A stretch of 10,439 nt of DNA from Bacteroidales bacterium (GTDB lineage: Bacteria; Bacteroidota; Bacteroidia; Bacteroidales; VadinHA17). This document shows, piece after piece, positions 1-7,208 of the stretch; position 1 is the first letter of the stretch; the number at the start of each line of letters is the position of its first letter. A program made the translations under genes and the position numbers. The DNA lies in the NCBI GenBank assembly GCA_025455535.1, contig JALOMM010000033.1, positions 1 to 10,439 on the forward strand, read 5' to 3'. The notes under the pieces are model-generated. The model worked only from the letters and a program-made list of their open reading frames with translations. It did not search any database and was not told where the DNA came from.

Positions 1-1
1 G

Positions 2-1738
2 GTTGGACGCCCTGTTCACAGCGCAAAGCGGGGCCTTCCGATATCTCTCCGGCGCTCTCCCGTAAGAAAGCCGCTGACAATCATTGCCGGTGCGGCAGCA
101 GTATCTGTCATTCTCTCTCTTCTGCCGGTAAGGATTGATCTGACGGAGGACAAGCGTTTCACACTGGCTGAGCCGACACGAATGATTCTCAAGGATCTGG
201 ATAAGGATATCCGGGTTGATGTTTATCTTGACGGGGAGATGCCTGTCGGGTTCAAGAAGCTGCGCCGCATAACAGAACAGTATCTTGATGAGTTCCGCAT
301 CGTCTCCGGCAGGAAGGTGTCTTACGATTTTATCAACCCTAATGATGCAAGGGATGCTGCCGGCAGGGATATGTATCATAATGAACTTATCAGCAGAGGA
401 CTGCTTCCGGTGAATGTGATGGCCGGTGACGGGGAAGGGGGCAGGACTCAGAAGCGCATCTTCCCTTCGTTTACCGTCACCTGCGGCGAGACCGTCATTC
501 CTGTCAACTTCCTGAGAAACAATCCTTCCCTTCCTGCCGAGACGAACCTTCTTCATTCCGCGGAAGGTCTTGAGTATGAGATCATACAGGCCATCGCCAC
601 CGCTTCGGCAGACACGATTCACCGGGTGGCCTTCATCGAGGGGCACGGTGAGCTTGATGAGATATATGTTGCTGACCTTACCCTTGAACTTGCAAGGTTC
701 TTCAACATAGACAGGGGTGTGATAGGCGGTGTGCCCGGTATCATGGACCATTACGCTGCTGTCATCATTGCTGACCCGACAGGTCATTTTGACGAGAAGG
801 ACAAGTTTGTCATTGATCAGTACATCATGAACGGCGGGAGGGTGCTGTGGCTGGCAGAAGAGGTCGTTGTCAATGCCGACAGTCTGCCGGAGGGATCCAC
901 GGTAGCTCTCTATCAGCCACTCTCTTTCAGCGATATGTTATTCAGGTACGGAGCAAGGATAAATCCGTATATAGTGCAGGATGAAGATTGTCTCCTGATA
1001 CCTCTGAAGATAACCGGCCCGGGAGGTCAGCCTCAGTATGTGCCGGCGCCATGGGTATATTACCCGCTTCTGAGACCATCCCAGGCTCATCCTGTCACCC
1101 GAAACCTGAACAGGGTAAAGGCAGAGTTCGCCAATTATATTGACACAGTGGGGAGGGATGCCGCAATCAAAAAGAGCATCCTGCTTACGACCTCAGGCAG
1201 GACACGTACCGTGGCGCCACCGGTTGTCATCTCGCTTGAAGAGGCACGCGAGGCGATACCGGCAGAGCTGTTCACCGCCGGTGAACTGCCCGTGGCGGTT
1301 CTCCTGGAAGGGATATTCCGTTCAGCATTCACCAACAGGATGACGGAGAGTATCATCGGCGAGGCAGGAAGGAATGTCATAACCGAAAGCAAACCGACGA
1401 AGATGATCATCATAGCTGACGGTGACATTATCAGGAACGATATAAGCTGGAGGGACGGGGTGGCTGAGCCATTGACGCTGGGCCTTGACAGGTATACGAT
1501 GCAGACTTTCGGGAACAAGGATTTTCTTGTCAACTGTATTAATTACCTTGTTGATGACAACGGACTGACAGAGATGCGGTCACGCGAGATTAAACCGAGA
1601 CTGCTTGATCAGTCCAGGATAAAGAGCCAGCGGGGAGTATGGCAGTTAATCAACACCGTTGCACCGGTAATACTTATTATCCTGGCAGGGGCGGCATACT
1701 ACAGGCTGAAGCAGAGACATTATAATGCAGTGAAATAA
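2..1738 (+). CDS. gldG: GldG, gliding-motility ABC transporter auxiliary protein (5' partial)
   Basis: Likely GldG, the membrane-anchored partner of the GldA/GldF ABC transporter needed for gliding in Flavobacterium. The frame is open from base 2, and the first ATG (182) is internal: the 60 codons before it encode a membrane segment (about residues 25-42 of the visible protein) and then the GldG signature RIDLTEDKRFTL, so the true start lies upstream of the window. Further family-typical segments are VYLDGEMPVGFKKL just after residue 61, GHGEL near 214 and DKFVIDQYIMNGGRVLWL near 267-284. A second membrane helix lies close to the C-terminus (about 553-570), followed by a short basic tail. The visible 578 residues are about full length for GldG. 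The large central part is expected outside the cytoplasm. No start codon is visible and a competing frame is open over the first 65 bases (see findings). Family assignment is firm; a role in motility here is inferred. Confidence 0.88.
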   Translation, partial: VGRPVHSAKRGLPISLRRSPVRKPLTIIAGAAAVSVILSLLPVRIDLTEDKRFTLAEPTRMILKDLDKDIRVDVYLDGEMPVGFKKLRRITEQYLDEFRIVSGRKVSYDFINPNDARDAAGRDMYHNELISRGLLPVNVMAGDGEGGRTQKRIFPSFTVTCGETVIPVNFLRNNPSLPAETNLLHSAEGLEYEIIQAIATASADTIHRVAFIEGHGELDEIYVADLTLELARFFNIDRGVIGGVPGIMDHYAAVIIADPTGHFDEKDKFVIDQYIMNGGRVLWLAEEVVVNADSLPEGSTVALYQPLSFSDMLFRYGARINPYIVQDEDCLLIPLKITGPGGQPQYVPAPWVYYPLLRPSQAHPVTRNLNRVKAEFANYIDTVGRDAAIKKSILLTTSGRTRTVAPPVVISLEEAREAIPAELFTAGELPVAVLLEGIFRSAFTNRMTESIIGEAGRNVITESKPTKMIIIADGDIIRNDISWRDGVAEPLTLGLDRYTMQTFGNKDFLVNCINYLVDDNGLTEMRSREIKPRLLDQSRIKSQRGVWQLINTVAPVILIILAGAAYYRLKQRHYNAVK

Positions 1739-1743
1739 ATTTG

Positions 1744-1774
1744 TTTGAGGGAATGATATTTTTTTGTAATATTG
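1744..1774 (+). promoter_or_regulatory. Candidate Bacteroidota promoter for dnaN
   Basis: TTTG at 1744-1747, 19 nt, then TAATATTG at 1767-1774. This fits the Bacteroidota housekeeping consensus TTTG/TAnnTTTG with one mismatch in the -7 box. It starts just after the gldG stop and about 90 nt before the dnaN ATG, which predicts a leader of roughly 80 nt. The motif is short and A/T-rich, so chance matches are possible. Confidence 0.45.
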
Positions 1775-1796
1775 ATACTCCGGTGTTGATAGCAGA

Positions 1797-1819
1797 CGAC
1801 TCACAAAATCAGTGAGTTG
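1797..1819 (+). other. Hairpin in the dnaN leader
   Basis: CGACTCAC (1797-1804) pairs with GTGAGTTG (1812-1819) around a 7-nt loop, giving 8 base pairs including one G-U. It sits 45 nt before the dnaN ATG, inside the predicted leader. No T-run follows, so it is not an intrinsic terminator. It could be a leader RNA structure or chance pairing; only the pairing itself is observed. Confidence 0.3.
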
Positions 1820-1864
1820 GCGGCCGGCAGTGACATAATTCGGAATAACTTAAAAATAAACAAT

Positions 1865-2995
1865 ATGAAATTTGTTGTATCAAGCACAGAACTGCTGGGT
1901 CATCTTCAAGCCATCAGCAGGGTAATAAGTTCAAAGAACACCCTTCCCATTCTTGATAATTTTCTGTTCAACCTCAGTGGCAATGATCTCGAGATAACGG
2001 CTTCGGACCTTGAGTCAACGCTGATCACAAGGCTGAAACTTGATAATGTCACCGGAAGCGGCACCATAGCCCTGCCGGCAAGGATATTGCTTGATACGCT
2101 GAAAGAGTTTTCGGAGCAACCTCTTACTTTTGACATCAATCCCGATACCCTTGCCGTCGTTATCAACTCTGAGAACGGTCGTTTCAGCGTGGTTGGTCAG
2201 AACGGAATTGATTTCCCGGTGCTGCCCGTCATCAAAAAAGAGAAACGCTTCAGTTTCACAATAGCTGCAGATGTCCTTCTGGCGGGCATATCGCGCACCC
2301 TCTTCGCCACTGCTGATGACGAGTTGCGTCCGGTGATGGGAGGGATTCTCGTCGAGGCGTCGCCTGAGAAGCTTACTTTTGTGGCATCCGATGCGCACAA
2401 GCTGGTAAGGTACCAGAGAAGCGACGCCAGGGCTGACAGCAGTGCATCATTCATACTGCCCAAGAAACCTGCTTCACTTCTTAAAAACATACTCCCCAGG
2501 GAGAGCGGAGTGGTTTCGGTTGAGTTTGACGACAGGAATGCCTTCTTCATGCTCTCTGACTACAAGGTCGTATCCCGCCTTGTAGAGGGCAACTACCCCA
2601 ACTATAATTCGGTCATCCCGAAGAACAATCCGAGGAAAGTGCGGATTGACAGGCTCGAGTTTTACAATATCCTCCGCAGGGTATCGGTCTTTTCAAACCA
2701 GGCCAGCAACCTGGTGAAGCTGCAGTTCACTCCGAACCAGATTACTGTCTCAGCACAGGATGTCGACTTTTCGATCTCAGCTTATGAGCGCCACAAGTGC
2801 CAGTATGAAGGAGATGATATGGAGATAGGGTTCAAATCTGTCTTCCTGATCGAGATACTGTCAAACATAGCTTCTCAGGATGTTCTTATTGAGCTTGCTG
2901 ACCCGACCAGGGCAGGGCTCTTCCTTCCGTCCGAGACAGCCAAGGAGGATGAGGACCTCCTCATGCTTCTCATGCCTATGATGATAAACGCCTGA
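1865..2995 (+). CDS. dnaN: DNA polymerase III beta subunit (sliding clamp)
   Basis: The ring-shaped processivity clamp that tethers DNA polymerase III and repair proteins to DNA. The protein is 376 residues, the usual clamp length, with three tandem clamp folds (roughly 1-118, 128-245, 248-374). The start MKFVVSSTELLGHL and the following SKNTLPILDNFLF match the family's beginning, and the C-terminus ends in a hydrophobic LMLLMPMMINA strand as expected. I chose ATG 1865 over an in-frame TTG at 1817: the extra 16 residues have no family counterpart and overlap the leader hairpin. No Shine-Dalgarno site is seen; the ATG follows an A-rich stretch, common in Bacteroidota. It follows gldG and is separated from the downstream exonuclease gene by only 11 nt, so the two are probably co-transcribed. 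dnaA is not adjacent. No unusual residues noticed. Confidence 0.97.
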   Translation: MKFVVSSTELLGHLQAISRVISSKNTLPILDNFLFNLSGNDLEITASDLESTLITRLKLDNVTGSGTIALPARILLDTLKEFSEQPLTFDINPDTLAVVINSENGRFSVVGQNGIDFPVLPVIKKEKRFSFTIAADVLLAGISRTLFATADDELRPVMGGILVEASPEKLTFVASDAHKLVRYQRSDARADSSASFILPKKPASLLKNILPRESGVVSVEFDDRNAFFMLSDYKVVSRLVEGNYPNYNSVIPKNNPRKVRIDRLEFYNILRRVSVFSNQASNLVKLQFTPNQITVSAQDVDFSISAYERHKCQYEGDDMEIGFKSVFLIEILSNIASQDVLIELADPTRAGLFLPSETAKEDEDLLMLLMPMMINA

Positions 2996-3006
2996 CATCC
3001 GTAATA

Positions 3007-3777
3007 ATGGAGTTAAATCTTAAGAAACCCCTGGTCATTCTTGATCTGGAGACCACCGGGGTAAGCATTGCTACTGACCGCATCGTAGAGATATCGGCAT
3101 TGAAAGTCCTCCCCGGAGGGGCAGAGGACTGGCTCACAATGAGGCTCAATCCCGGCATTCCCATATCCCCTGAAGCGACCCGCATTCACGGCATCAGTGA
3201 TGCCGATGTGGCCAATGCACCTCATTTCAAGGATGTTGCGAAGAGAATTGCCTCCTTCCTGGAAGGGTGTGACCTGGCAGGCTTCAACTCGATGAAATTC
3301 GATATCCCGATACTCTGTGAAGAGTTCCTCCGTGTTAACTTCGATTTCAATCCTGCAAAACACAGGTATGTTGATGTACAGGTCATCTTCCATAAAAAAG
3401 AGCAGCGTACCCTCGGTGCCGCATACCGGTTCTATTGCAACAGGGAGCTTGAGAATGCACACAGTGCACAGGCCGATGCTGCTGCAACATATGAGATACT
3501 CAAGGCCCAGCTCGATCGTTACCCTGACCTTGAGAATGACATTGAAAAGCTTTCGTCATTCAGTGCATTCAACAACAATGCAGATCTTGCCGGGAGGATA
3601 GTCTTCAACGAACAGGGTAAGGAGATATTCAACTTCGGAAAACATAAGGGAAAGGCTGTTGAACTGGTATTTAAAGAGGAACCCTCATACTACTCATGGA
3701 TGATGAACGGCGACTTCCCGCTCAATACCAAGCAGGTGATAACAGCAATCAAACTTCGCTCATTCGGTAAAGCCTGA
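3007..3777 (+). CDS. DnaQ-like DEDDh 3'-5' exonuclease with C-terminal DUF3820-like domain
   Basis: A 256-residue exonuclease related to the proofreading epsilon subunit and RNase T. The Exo I motif DLETTG gives D13 and E15, Exo II (GFNSMKFDIPIL) gives D99, and Exo III (HSAQAD) gives H152 and D157: a complete DEDDh set expected to bind two metal ions and remove nucleotides from 3' ends. After the nuclease domain (about 8-172) comes a second small domain (about 199-250) containing FNFGKHKGK and YYSWMMNGDFPLNTK, resembling DUF3820, whose function is unknown. The gene lies 11 nt after dnaN and 7 nt before the FAH-family gene. Placement next to the clamp suggests a role in replication or repair, but no obvious QxxLF clamp-binding motif is seen, so direct clamp binding is not supported. 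It is longer than a bare epsilon domain because of the extra C-terminal module. Confidence 0.9.
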   Translation: MELNLKKPLVILDLETTGVSIATDRIVEISALKVLPGGAEDWLTMRLNPGIPISPEATRIHGISDADVANAPHFKDVAKRIASFLEGCDLAGFNSMKFDIPILCEEFLRVNFDFNPAKHRYVDVQVIFHKKEQRTLGAAYRFYCNRELENAHSAQADAAATYEILKAQLDRYPDLENDIEKLSSFSAFNNNADLAGRIVFNEQGKEIFNFGKHKGKAVELVFKEEPSYYSWMMNGDFPLNTKQVITAIKLRSFGKA

Positions 3778-3784
3778 GAGAAAA

Positions 3785-4396
3785 ATGAAAATCATCTGCG
3801 TAGGCCGGAACTATATTAAACATGCGGCGGAAATGAATAACCCCGTGCCGCAGATACCGCTGATCTTTCTCAAGCCTGACTCGGCGATCCTGAAGAAGAA
3901 TAAACCCTTCTTCCTTCCTGATTTTTCAAATGACCTGCAATTCGAGGCAGAATTGGTTCTCCGCATCTCCAAATTAGGAAAAGGGATCAGCAAGGGATAT
4001 GCTCACAGGTATTTTGATGCCATCACCGTCGGTATTGATTTCACAGCCCGTGATCTTCAGAAAAAATTCTCGCTGGCCGGAGAGCCATGGGATCTCTCCA
4101 AAACTTTTGACGGCTCCGCCCCGCTGGGGGAATTTATCAGCAAGGAGAAACTCAGGGACCTCTCGGACATCAGTTTTCATCTTGACGTGAACGGCGAGAG
4201 GAGGCAGACCGGCAACAGTTCCGAGATGATCTTCAGCTTCGGGGATATAATAGCATATGCTTCCAGGTTTTACACACTAAAGACCGGAGACATGATATTT
4301 ACGGGGACTCCTGCCGGTGTGGGGCCGGTAAAAAAGGGGGACAATCTGATCGCCTTCCTCGAGGGTCAGAAAGTTCTCGATTTCTTTGTCAGGTGA
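3785..4396 (+). CDS. Fumarylacetoacetate hydrolase family protein (FAHD1-like)
   Basis: A 203-residue single-domain FAH-fold enzyme. The start MKIICVGRNYIKHAAEM is typical of the short acylpyruvase/oxaloacetate decarboxylase branch, and H13 and E16 match the lid His-Glu pair of FAHD1. The metal-binding set is present: E54 and E56 in FEAELVLRI and D85 in GIDFTARD. Conserved later motifs are SKTFDGSAPLG and TGDMIFTGTPAGVGPV. Family members split C-C bonds in acylpyruvates, decarboxylate oxaloacetate or act on related keto acids; which substrate applies here cannot be read from the sequence. The short length fits the FAHD1 group rather than true fumarylacetoacetase. ATG 3785 follows the exonuclease stop by 7 nt, so it is the last gene of the dnaN run. 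It converges with the M14 peptidase gene after 18 nt. No clear terminator separates them. Confidence 0.9.
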   Translation: MKIICVGRNYIKHAAEMNNPVPQIPLIFLKPDSAILKKNKPFFLPDFSNDLQFEAELVLRISKLGKGISKGYAHRYFDAITVGIDFTARDLQKKFSLAGEPWDLSKTFDGSAPLGEFISKEKLRDLSDISFHLDVNGERRQTGNSSEMIFSFGDIIAYASRFYTLKTGDMIFTGTPAGVGPVKKGDNLIAFLEGQKVLDFFVR

Positions 4397-4414
4397 GGCG
4401 TCGAAGCCTAATAA

Positions 4415-6181
4415 TCACTTAACGGTATTGTTAAAGAGTCTGCCAACCGGATAGAGCCTGGTACGTTTTTCAAGCTCTGAGACAGGTGTGTTCTGGTATA
4501 GCCACTGAAGCTGTGCCACCGGGTCAGCAGCCACCTTCTCATCTTCATTCTTTGCCTTCTCAAAGGCTGATCTTAGTGCAGGATCTTTGTCGAGGAGCTC
4601 TTTCAGGTGACTCTCAAAGCCCCATACCGAATACCAGTCCTGTCCCTCAAGAAACGAGTCGAAGAAGTTCCACGCAAAGAAGCCGGCTTCGCTCTGAGGC
4701 TCAAGCATATAAATAATGTATTTGTTTGCTCTCTGGTTGACAGGTATTATATAATCGCCCTTGAGGTATGCCACCTCCTGGTTCACCCTCTTCACCCTTA
4801 CGCTGGTATTATAGTAGTGTCCCTGCGTTGCCCTTTTGGCAGGCTCATAGCTCTCGATGTAAAAGGACTCCACATTCAGACTGGTATCTGCCTCCAGCTG
4901 GCTCATTTGCACTCCGTTGTTCTTAAGCCTCGCGATAACCTCTTCCCAGGCAAAGGGGACGATATAGGCATCGGGTACTGTAACGGTCAGTGCCGGTTTG
5001 AAATAGTTATAGTATCTGATTGTATCGACATAAGGCTTTTCCCGGTTATAGGTTCCGGTCTTCCTTCCCGACAAAGGCATGGTTGTCTCCTCCCATTTGT
5101 ATCCGCGGAATGTTATCAGGTCCCAGCGTGATGTATCCTGTTCCCAGTCAAGGACATACTCACTGGCTGACAGGGTCATGCGGTTGGCTTCAGCTCTGAG
5201 GGCTAGCATCTCCTTGTGATTCTCCGACGTGAACCTTACCAGCTCGGTAATAAACTGCAGGGTACTCCTGACACGCTCTGCATAGGGCTTGTAGACAAGG
5301 GTCTCGGTCATGAAACCGAAGGAGTTGAATAGTGCCGAGTAACCGGTGGAGTAGTAGGGATGCTCCTCAAATCCTGTGATGGCTTTGATCTCACCCCTCT
5401 CAGTGTATTGCACGTACGGCACCATCTCGTTATTATGCACCCTCTGCATCCGGTCGTACAGCTCCGGGACCATTTTCTTCCTGAAGAAGAGCTCCATCTC
5501 CGGATGCATCTTCTCGGGCTGGGTGGCGATGAGTGTCACTGTGAACTGATGATCAGACCCGTTGGTCGTATGCGTGTCAAGGAAGACATCCGGGTCGAGC
5601 CATCTGTAAATCTCAGCAAACGCTCTTGCATCACGCGAGTCCTGTTTGACAAAGTCACGGTTGAGGTCGAGGAAACGGGTGTTGCGCCTGGCTCCCTTCT
5701 CGTCAGGGCCGTTCTGATTTATACGGTAGTAGTGGCTGCGCGTCAGTGCTCCGCCGATATTATAAACAGGAATGATTGCTATGACGCAGTTTTTCAGCTC
5801 ACTGTTCATCCTCTTCCTGTCAGAAAGGATATCTGAAGCATACTGTGCACTGGCGTCAATGCCTTCAGGCTCACCGGGATGAATGCCGTTGTTGATCAGT
5901 ATTACGGCTTTTCCCTTCCTGCGGATAACCTCAGGATCAAATTCCTTTTCAGGAGATATGACAAAGAGGTGCAGCGGCCTTCCTGCGTCTGTCATCCCCA
6001 TCTCCATCAGCCTTGCTTCAGGATAGGTCTCGTCAAGGATCTGGTAATAGTTGATAGCTTCCTCCCATGTGAGGCTTTGATTATCATCGTACCTGAGCTG
6101 TGGCAGCGGTTTCTTTTCCTGCGCTGCCATGAATGGCATCAGCGTAAGCAGCAACATCAGGGTTGAAAGTGTTCTTCTCAT
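4415..6181 (-). CDS. Secreted M14 family zinc carboxypeptidase
   Basis: A 588-residue zinc metallopeptidase of the M14 (carboxypeptidase) family. An N-terminal signal peptide (RR, then hydrophobic 4-18, cleavage near 20/21, no lipobox Cys) predicts export to the periplasm or beyond. The zinc ligands appear as H101 and E104 in GIHPGEPEG, with the third ligand H204 in FLDTHTTNGSDHQF. The substrate-carboxylate region NRDF (174-177) precedes it, and E293 in FGFMTETL is the likely catalytic Glu. The catalytic domain covers about residues 37-340. The remaining 250 residues, rich in Tyr and Trp, form an accessory region I do not recognise, as in other large Bacteroidota M14 proteins. Substrates are likely peptides or cell-wall fragments, but this is inferred. 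Its ATG overlaps the stop of the upstream HD gene (ATGA, 6178-6181), so translation is probably coupled. Confidence 0.92.
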   Translation of the reverse strand: MRRTLSTLMLLLTLMPFMAAQEKKPLPQLRYDDNQSLTWEEAINYYQILDETYPEARLMEMGMTDAGRPLHLFVISPEKEFDPEVIRRKGKAVILINNGIHPGEPEGIDASAQYASDILSDRKRMNSELKNCVIAIIPVYNIGGALTRSHYYRINQNGPDEKGARRNTRFLDLNRDFVKQDSRDARAFAEIYRWLDPDVFLDTHTTNGSDHQFTVTLIATQPEKMHPEMELFFRKKMVPELYDRMQRVHNNEMVPYVQYTERGEIKAITGFEEHPYYSTGYSALFNSFGFMTETLVYKPYAERVRSTLQFITELVRFTSENHKEMLALRAEANRMTLSASEYVLDWEQDTSRWDLITFRGYKWEETTMPLSGRKTGTYNREKPYVDTIRYYNYFKPALTVTVPDAYIVPFAWEEVIARLKNNGVQMSQLEADTSLNVESFYIESYEPAKRATQGHYYNTSVRVKRVNQEVAYLKGDYIIPVNQRANKYIIYMLEPQSEAGFFAWNFFDSFLEGQDWYSVWGFESHLKELLDKDPALRSAFEKAKNEDEKVAADPVAQLQWLYQNTPVSELEKRTRLYPVGRLFNNTVK

Positions 6182-6816
6182 TTTGAAAGTTTTCTGAAGT
6201 GTGAAATGACTGTTTCGGCTCTCTGTCTCTGTTGTTCAGCAAGGTCAGGGAAGATGGCGTAAGTGGTTTCGAGGTGTCTCAGCCGGGACTCTACGTTGGA
6301 GATCACCTTCTCAGGTATGCTGGAGCTGTCTATTCCCCTCAGCGAATAGATTTCATTGTATCTCTCTATAGCGTCTGACCCGAAGGCATCCATGTCATCT
6401 GCCACTGATATGATTGCGGCAAGAGATACAGGATCAGACATGGCGGGATAGTCTTTGTCATCGTGTTTTTCAACCGCTTCCAGGATCTCCCTTTTGTCAT
6501 CGTCGGGGAGGTTGCTCCTCTCAAGAAACAGGCTGCAGAGATGGCGGCTCTGGGTACCGTGATCAGGACCCGGGTTCACCGTGAGTCCTGTGTCGTGAAA
6601 GTACGAAGCGATAATGGCCTTCTCAGCCATCATGGGGTCAGTGACCATACCTGAGTCATACAGCCTGCCGAGCAGCATGGCAGCATTTTCCCATACTCTC
6701 TCATGATGGCGGTGATCATGCGACGGCATGTCTGTTCCGGAAAAGATGCCCCGGCACTCCTGCTCCAGCAGGCTCCTGTGCTTTCTTTCAGCTAATGAGA
6801 TATTGGGATGGACCAT
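6178..6816 (-). CDS. HD-domain phosphohydrolase-like protein
   Basis: A 212-residue cytoplasmic protein with an intact HD metal site: H38 in the DHRHHERVW stretch, the H74-D75 doublet in YFHDTG, and D140 in SVADDMDAF. H118 in VEKHDDKD may supply a further ligand. HD proteins hydrolyse phosphoester or phosphoanhydride bonds in nucleotides and related molecules; the substrate here is unknown. The domain covers about residues 14-145. A helical tail (160-212) follows, rich in charged residues. The chosen ATG keeps the conserved helix before H38 (EQECRGIFSG); the next Met is residue 30, which would remove that helix. The start lies only about 9 nt after the T-tract of a terminator-like hairpin, leaving almost no leader. 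Its stop overlaps the M14 peptidase start by 4 nt. There is no regulatory or synthetase domain, so it is not a RelA/SpoT-type enzyme. Confidence 0.85.
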   Translation of the reverse strand: MVHPNISLAERKHRSLLEQECRGIFSGTDMPSHDHRHHERVWENAAMLLGRLYDSGMVTDPMMAEKAIIASYFHDTGLTVNPGPDHGTQSRHLCSLFLERSNLPDDDKREILEAVEKHDDKDYPAMSDPVSLAAIISVADDMDAFGSDAIERYNEIYSLRGIDSSSIPEKVISNVESRLRHLETTYAIFPDLAEQQRQRAETVISHFRKLSK

Positions 6817-6825
6817 CGGTTAACG

Positions 6826-6854
6826 AAAAAAGCAAAAGTAGAAACTTTTGCTTT
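6826..6854 (-). terminator. Rho-independent terminator after the 81-aa HTH gene
   Basis: AAAGCAAAAGT and ACTTTTGCTTT form a perfect 11-bp stem with a 4-nt loop (6829-6854). Read on the minus strand, the stem runs into six T residues (6826-6831, partly inside the stem). It begins 24 nt after the stop of the HTH gene and ends about 9 nt before the HD gene's ATG. The stem is A/T-rich, which weakens it as a terminator. TACTTTTG, a perfect TAnnTTTG -7 match, lies at 6840-6833 on the same strand, without a good TTTG at the expected spacing. Confidence 0.6.
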
Positions 6855-6878
6855 CAGGAACATGTTGCAGTGTATGAA

Positions 6879-7124
6879 TTAGCGTGGCAGCATCCTTTCA
6901 GCGAGGTCAAGTATTGTTGTGTCTTCTATTGTGACTATTCCCCCTTCGGGCCCCTTTTCGATGTGGATACCGGCACTCTGCCCACGGTCAAAATTCCAGC
7001 CACCAAAGTAATTCCTGACGGTCTCTTCAGTAATGTGCAGGTCATCTGCAATCCTTCTGATGCTTCCGTCAGGAAGCTGGTCTTTGATCTTCCTTAGCTG
7101 TGAAAATGTTATCGTACGTGCCAT
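6879..7124 (-). CDS. Small helix-turn-helix DNA-binding-like protein, function unknown
   Basis: An 81-residue protein. Residues about 18-41 (GSIRRIADDLHITEETVRNYFGG) read as a helix-turn-helix: helix IRRIADDL, turn HITEE, recognition helix TVRNYFGG. The second half (52-80) has GIHIEKGPEGGIV and TILDLAERML, suggesting a short beta hairpin then a helix, possibly for dimerisation. It resembles small conserved Bacteroidota proteins of similar length that I recall only as putative DNA-binding; no target or pathway is known to me. ATG 7124 is supported by a promoter-like sequence 21 nt upstream, and a hairpin terminator follows the stop, so the gene appears to be transcribed alone. It lies between the GNAT gene and the HD-peptidase pair on the same strand. 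The coding length, start context and codon use are like those of its neighbours, so I consider it real. Regulation of itself or its neighbours is speculation. Confidence 0.82.
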   Translation of the reverse strand: MARTITFSQLRKIKDQLPDGSIRRIADDLHITEETVRNYFGGWNFDRGQSAGIHIEKGPEGGIVTIEDTTILDLAERMLPR

Positions 7125-7144
7125 ATCAAGTAGATAGATTTCTT

Positions 7145-7175
7145 CAAAGATACAAAAAAAATGTGAGGAATGAAA
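7145..7175 (-). promoter_or_regulatory. Candidate promoter for the 81-aa HTH gene
   Basis: On the minus strand TATCTTTG (7152-7145) is a perfect TAnnTTTG -7 box, preceded after 19 nt by TTTC (7175-7172), three of four matches to the -33 TTTG. The predicted transcript starts about 10-15 nt before the ATG at 7124. The position, directly upstream of a gene with no close upstream partner, supports it. Confidence 0.55.
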
Positions 7176-7208
7176 ATCGGGAGTTGCCTTTAAAGTAATT
7201 TTAACAGT

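Noticed and set aside
1135..1533. 132-codon minus-strand open frame
   Set aside because: Lies opposite well-conserved GldG sequence; translation is Ser-rich and family-less.
1817..1864. TTG start extending dnaN by 16 residues
   Set aside because: Extra residues have no clamp counterpart and overlap the leader hairpin; ATG 1865 matches the family start.
4396..4409. AGGC/GCCT inverted repeat between the convergent FAH and M14 genes, as a bidirectional terminator
   Set aside because: Only 4 bp with a 6-nt loop and no T-run on either side.
4607..5131. 174-codon plus-strand open frame, and a similar one at 5360-5836
   Set aside because: Both are antisense to the M14 peptidase, whose zinc motifs and signal peptide are clear. 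Their translations are His/Cys/Leu-rich without any recognisable fold.
7154..7208. Eight-T run on the minus strand after the GNAT gene as an intrinsic terminator
   Set aside because: No stable stem precedes it; only a 5-bp A/T pairing exists farther away. The run is more likely part of the HTH gene's promoter spacer.
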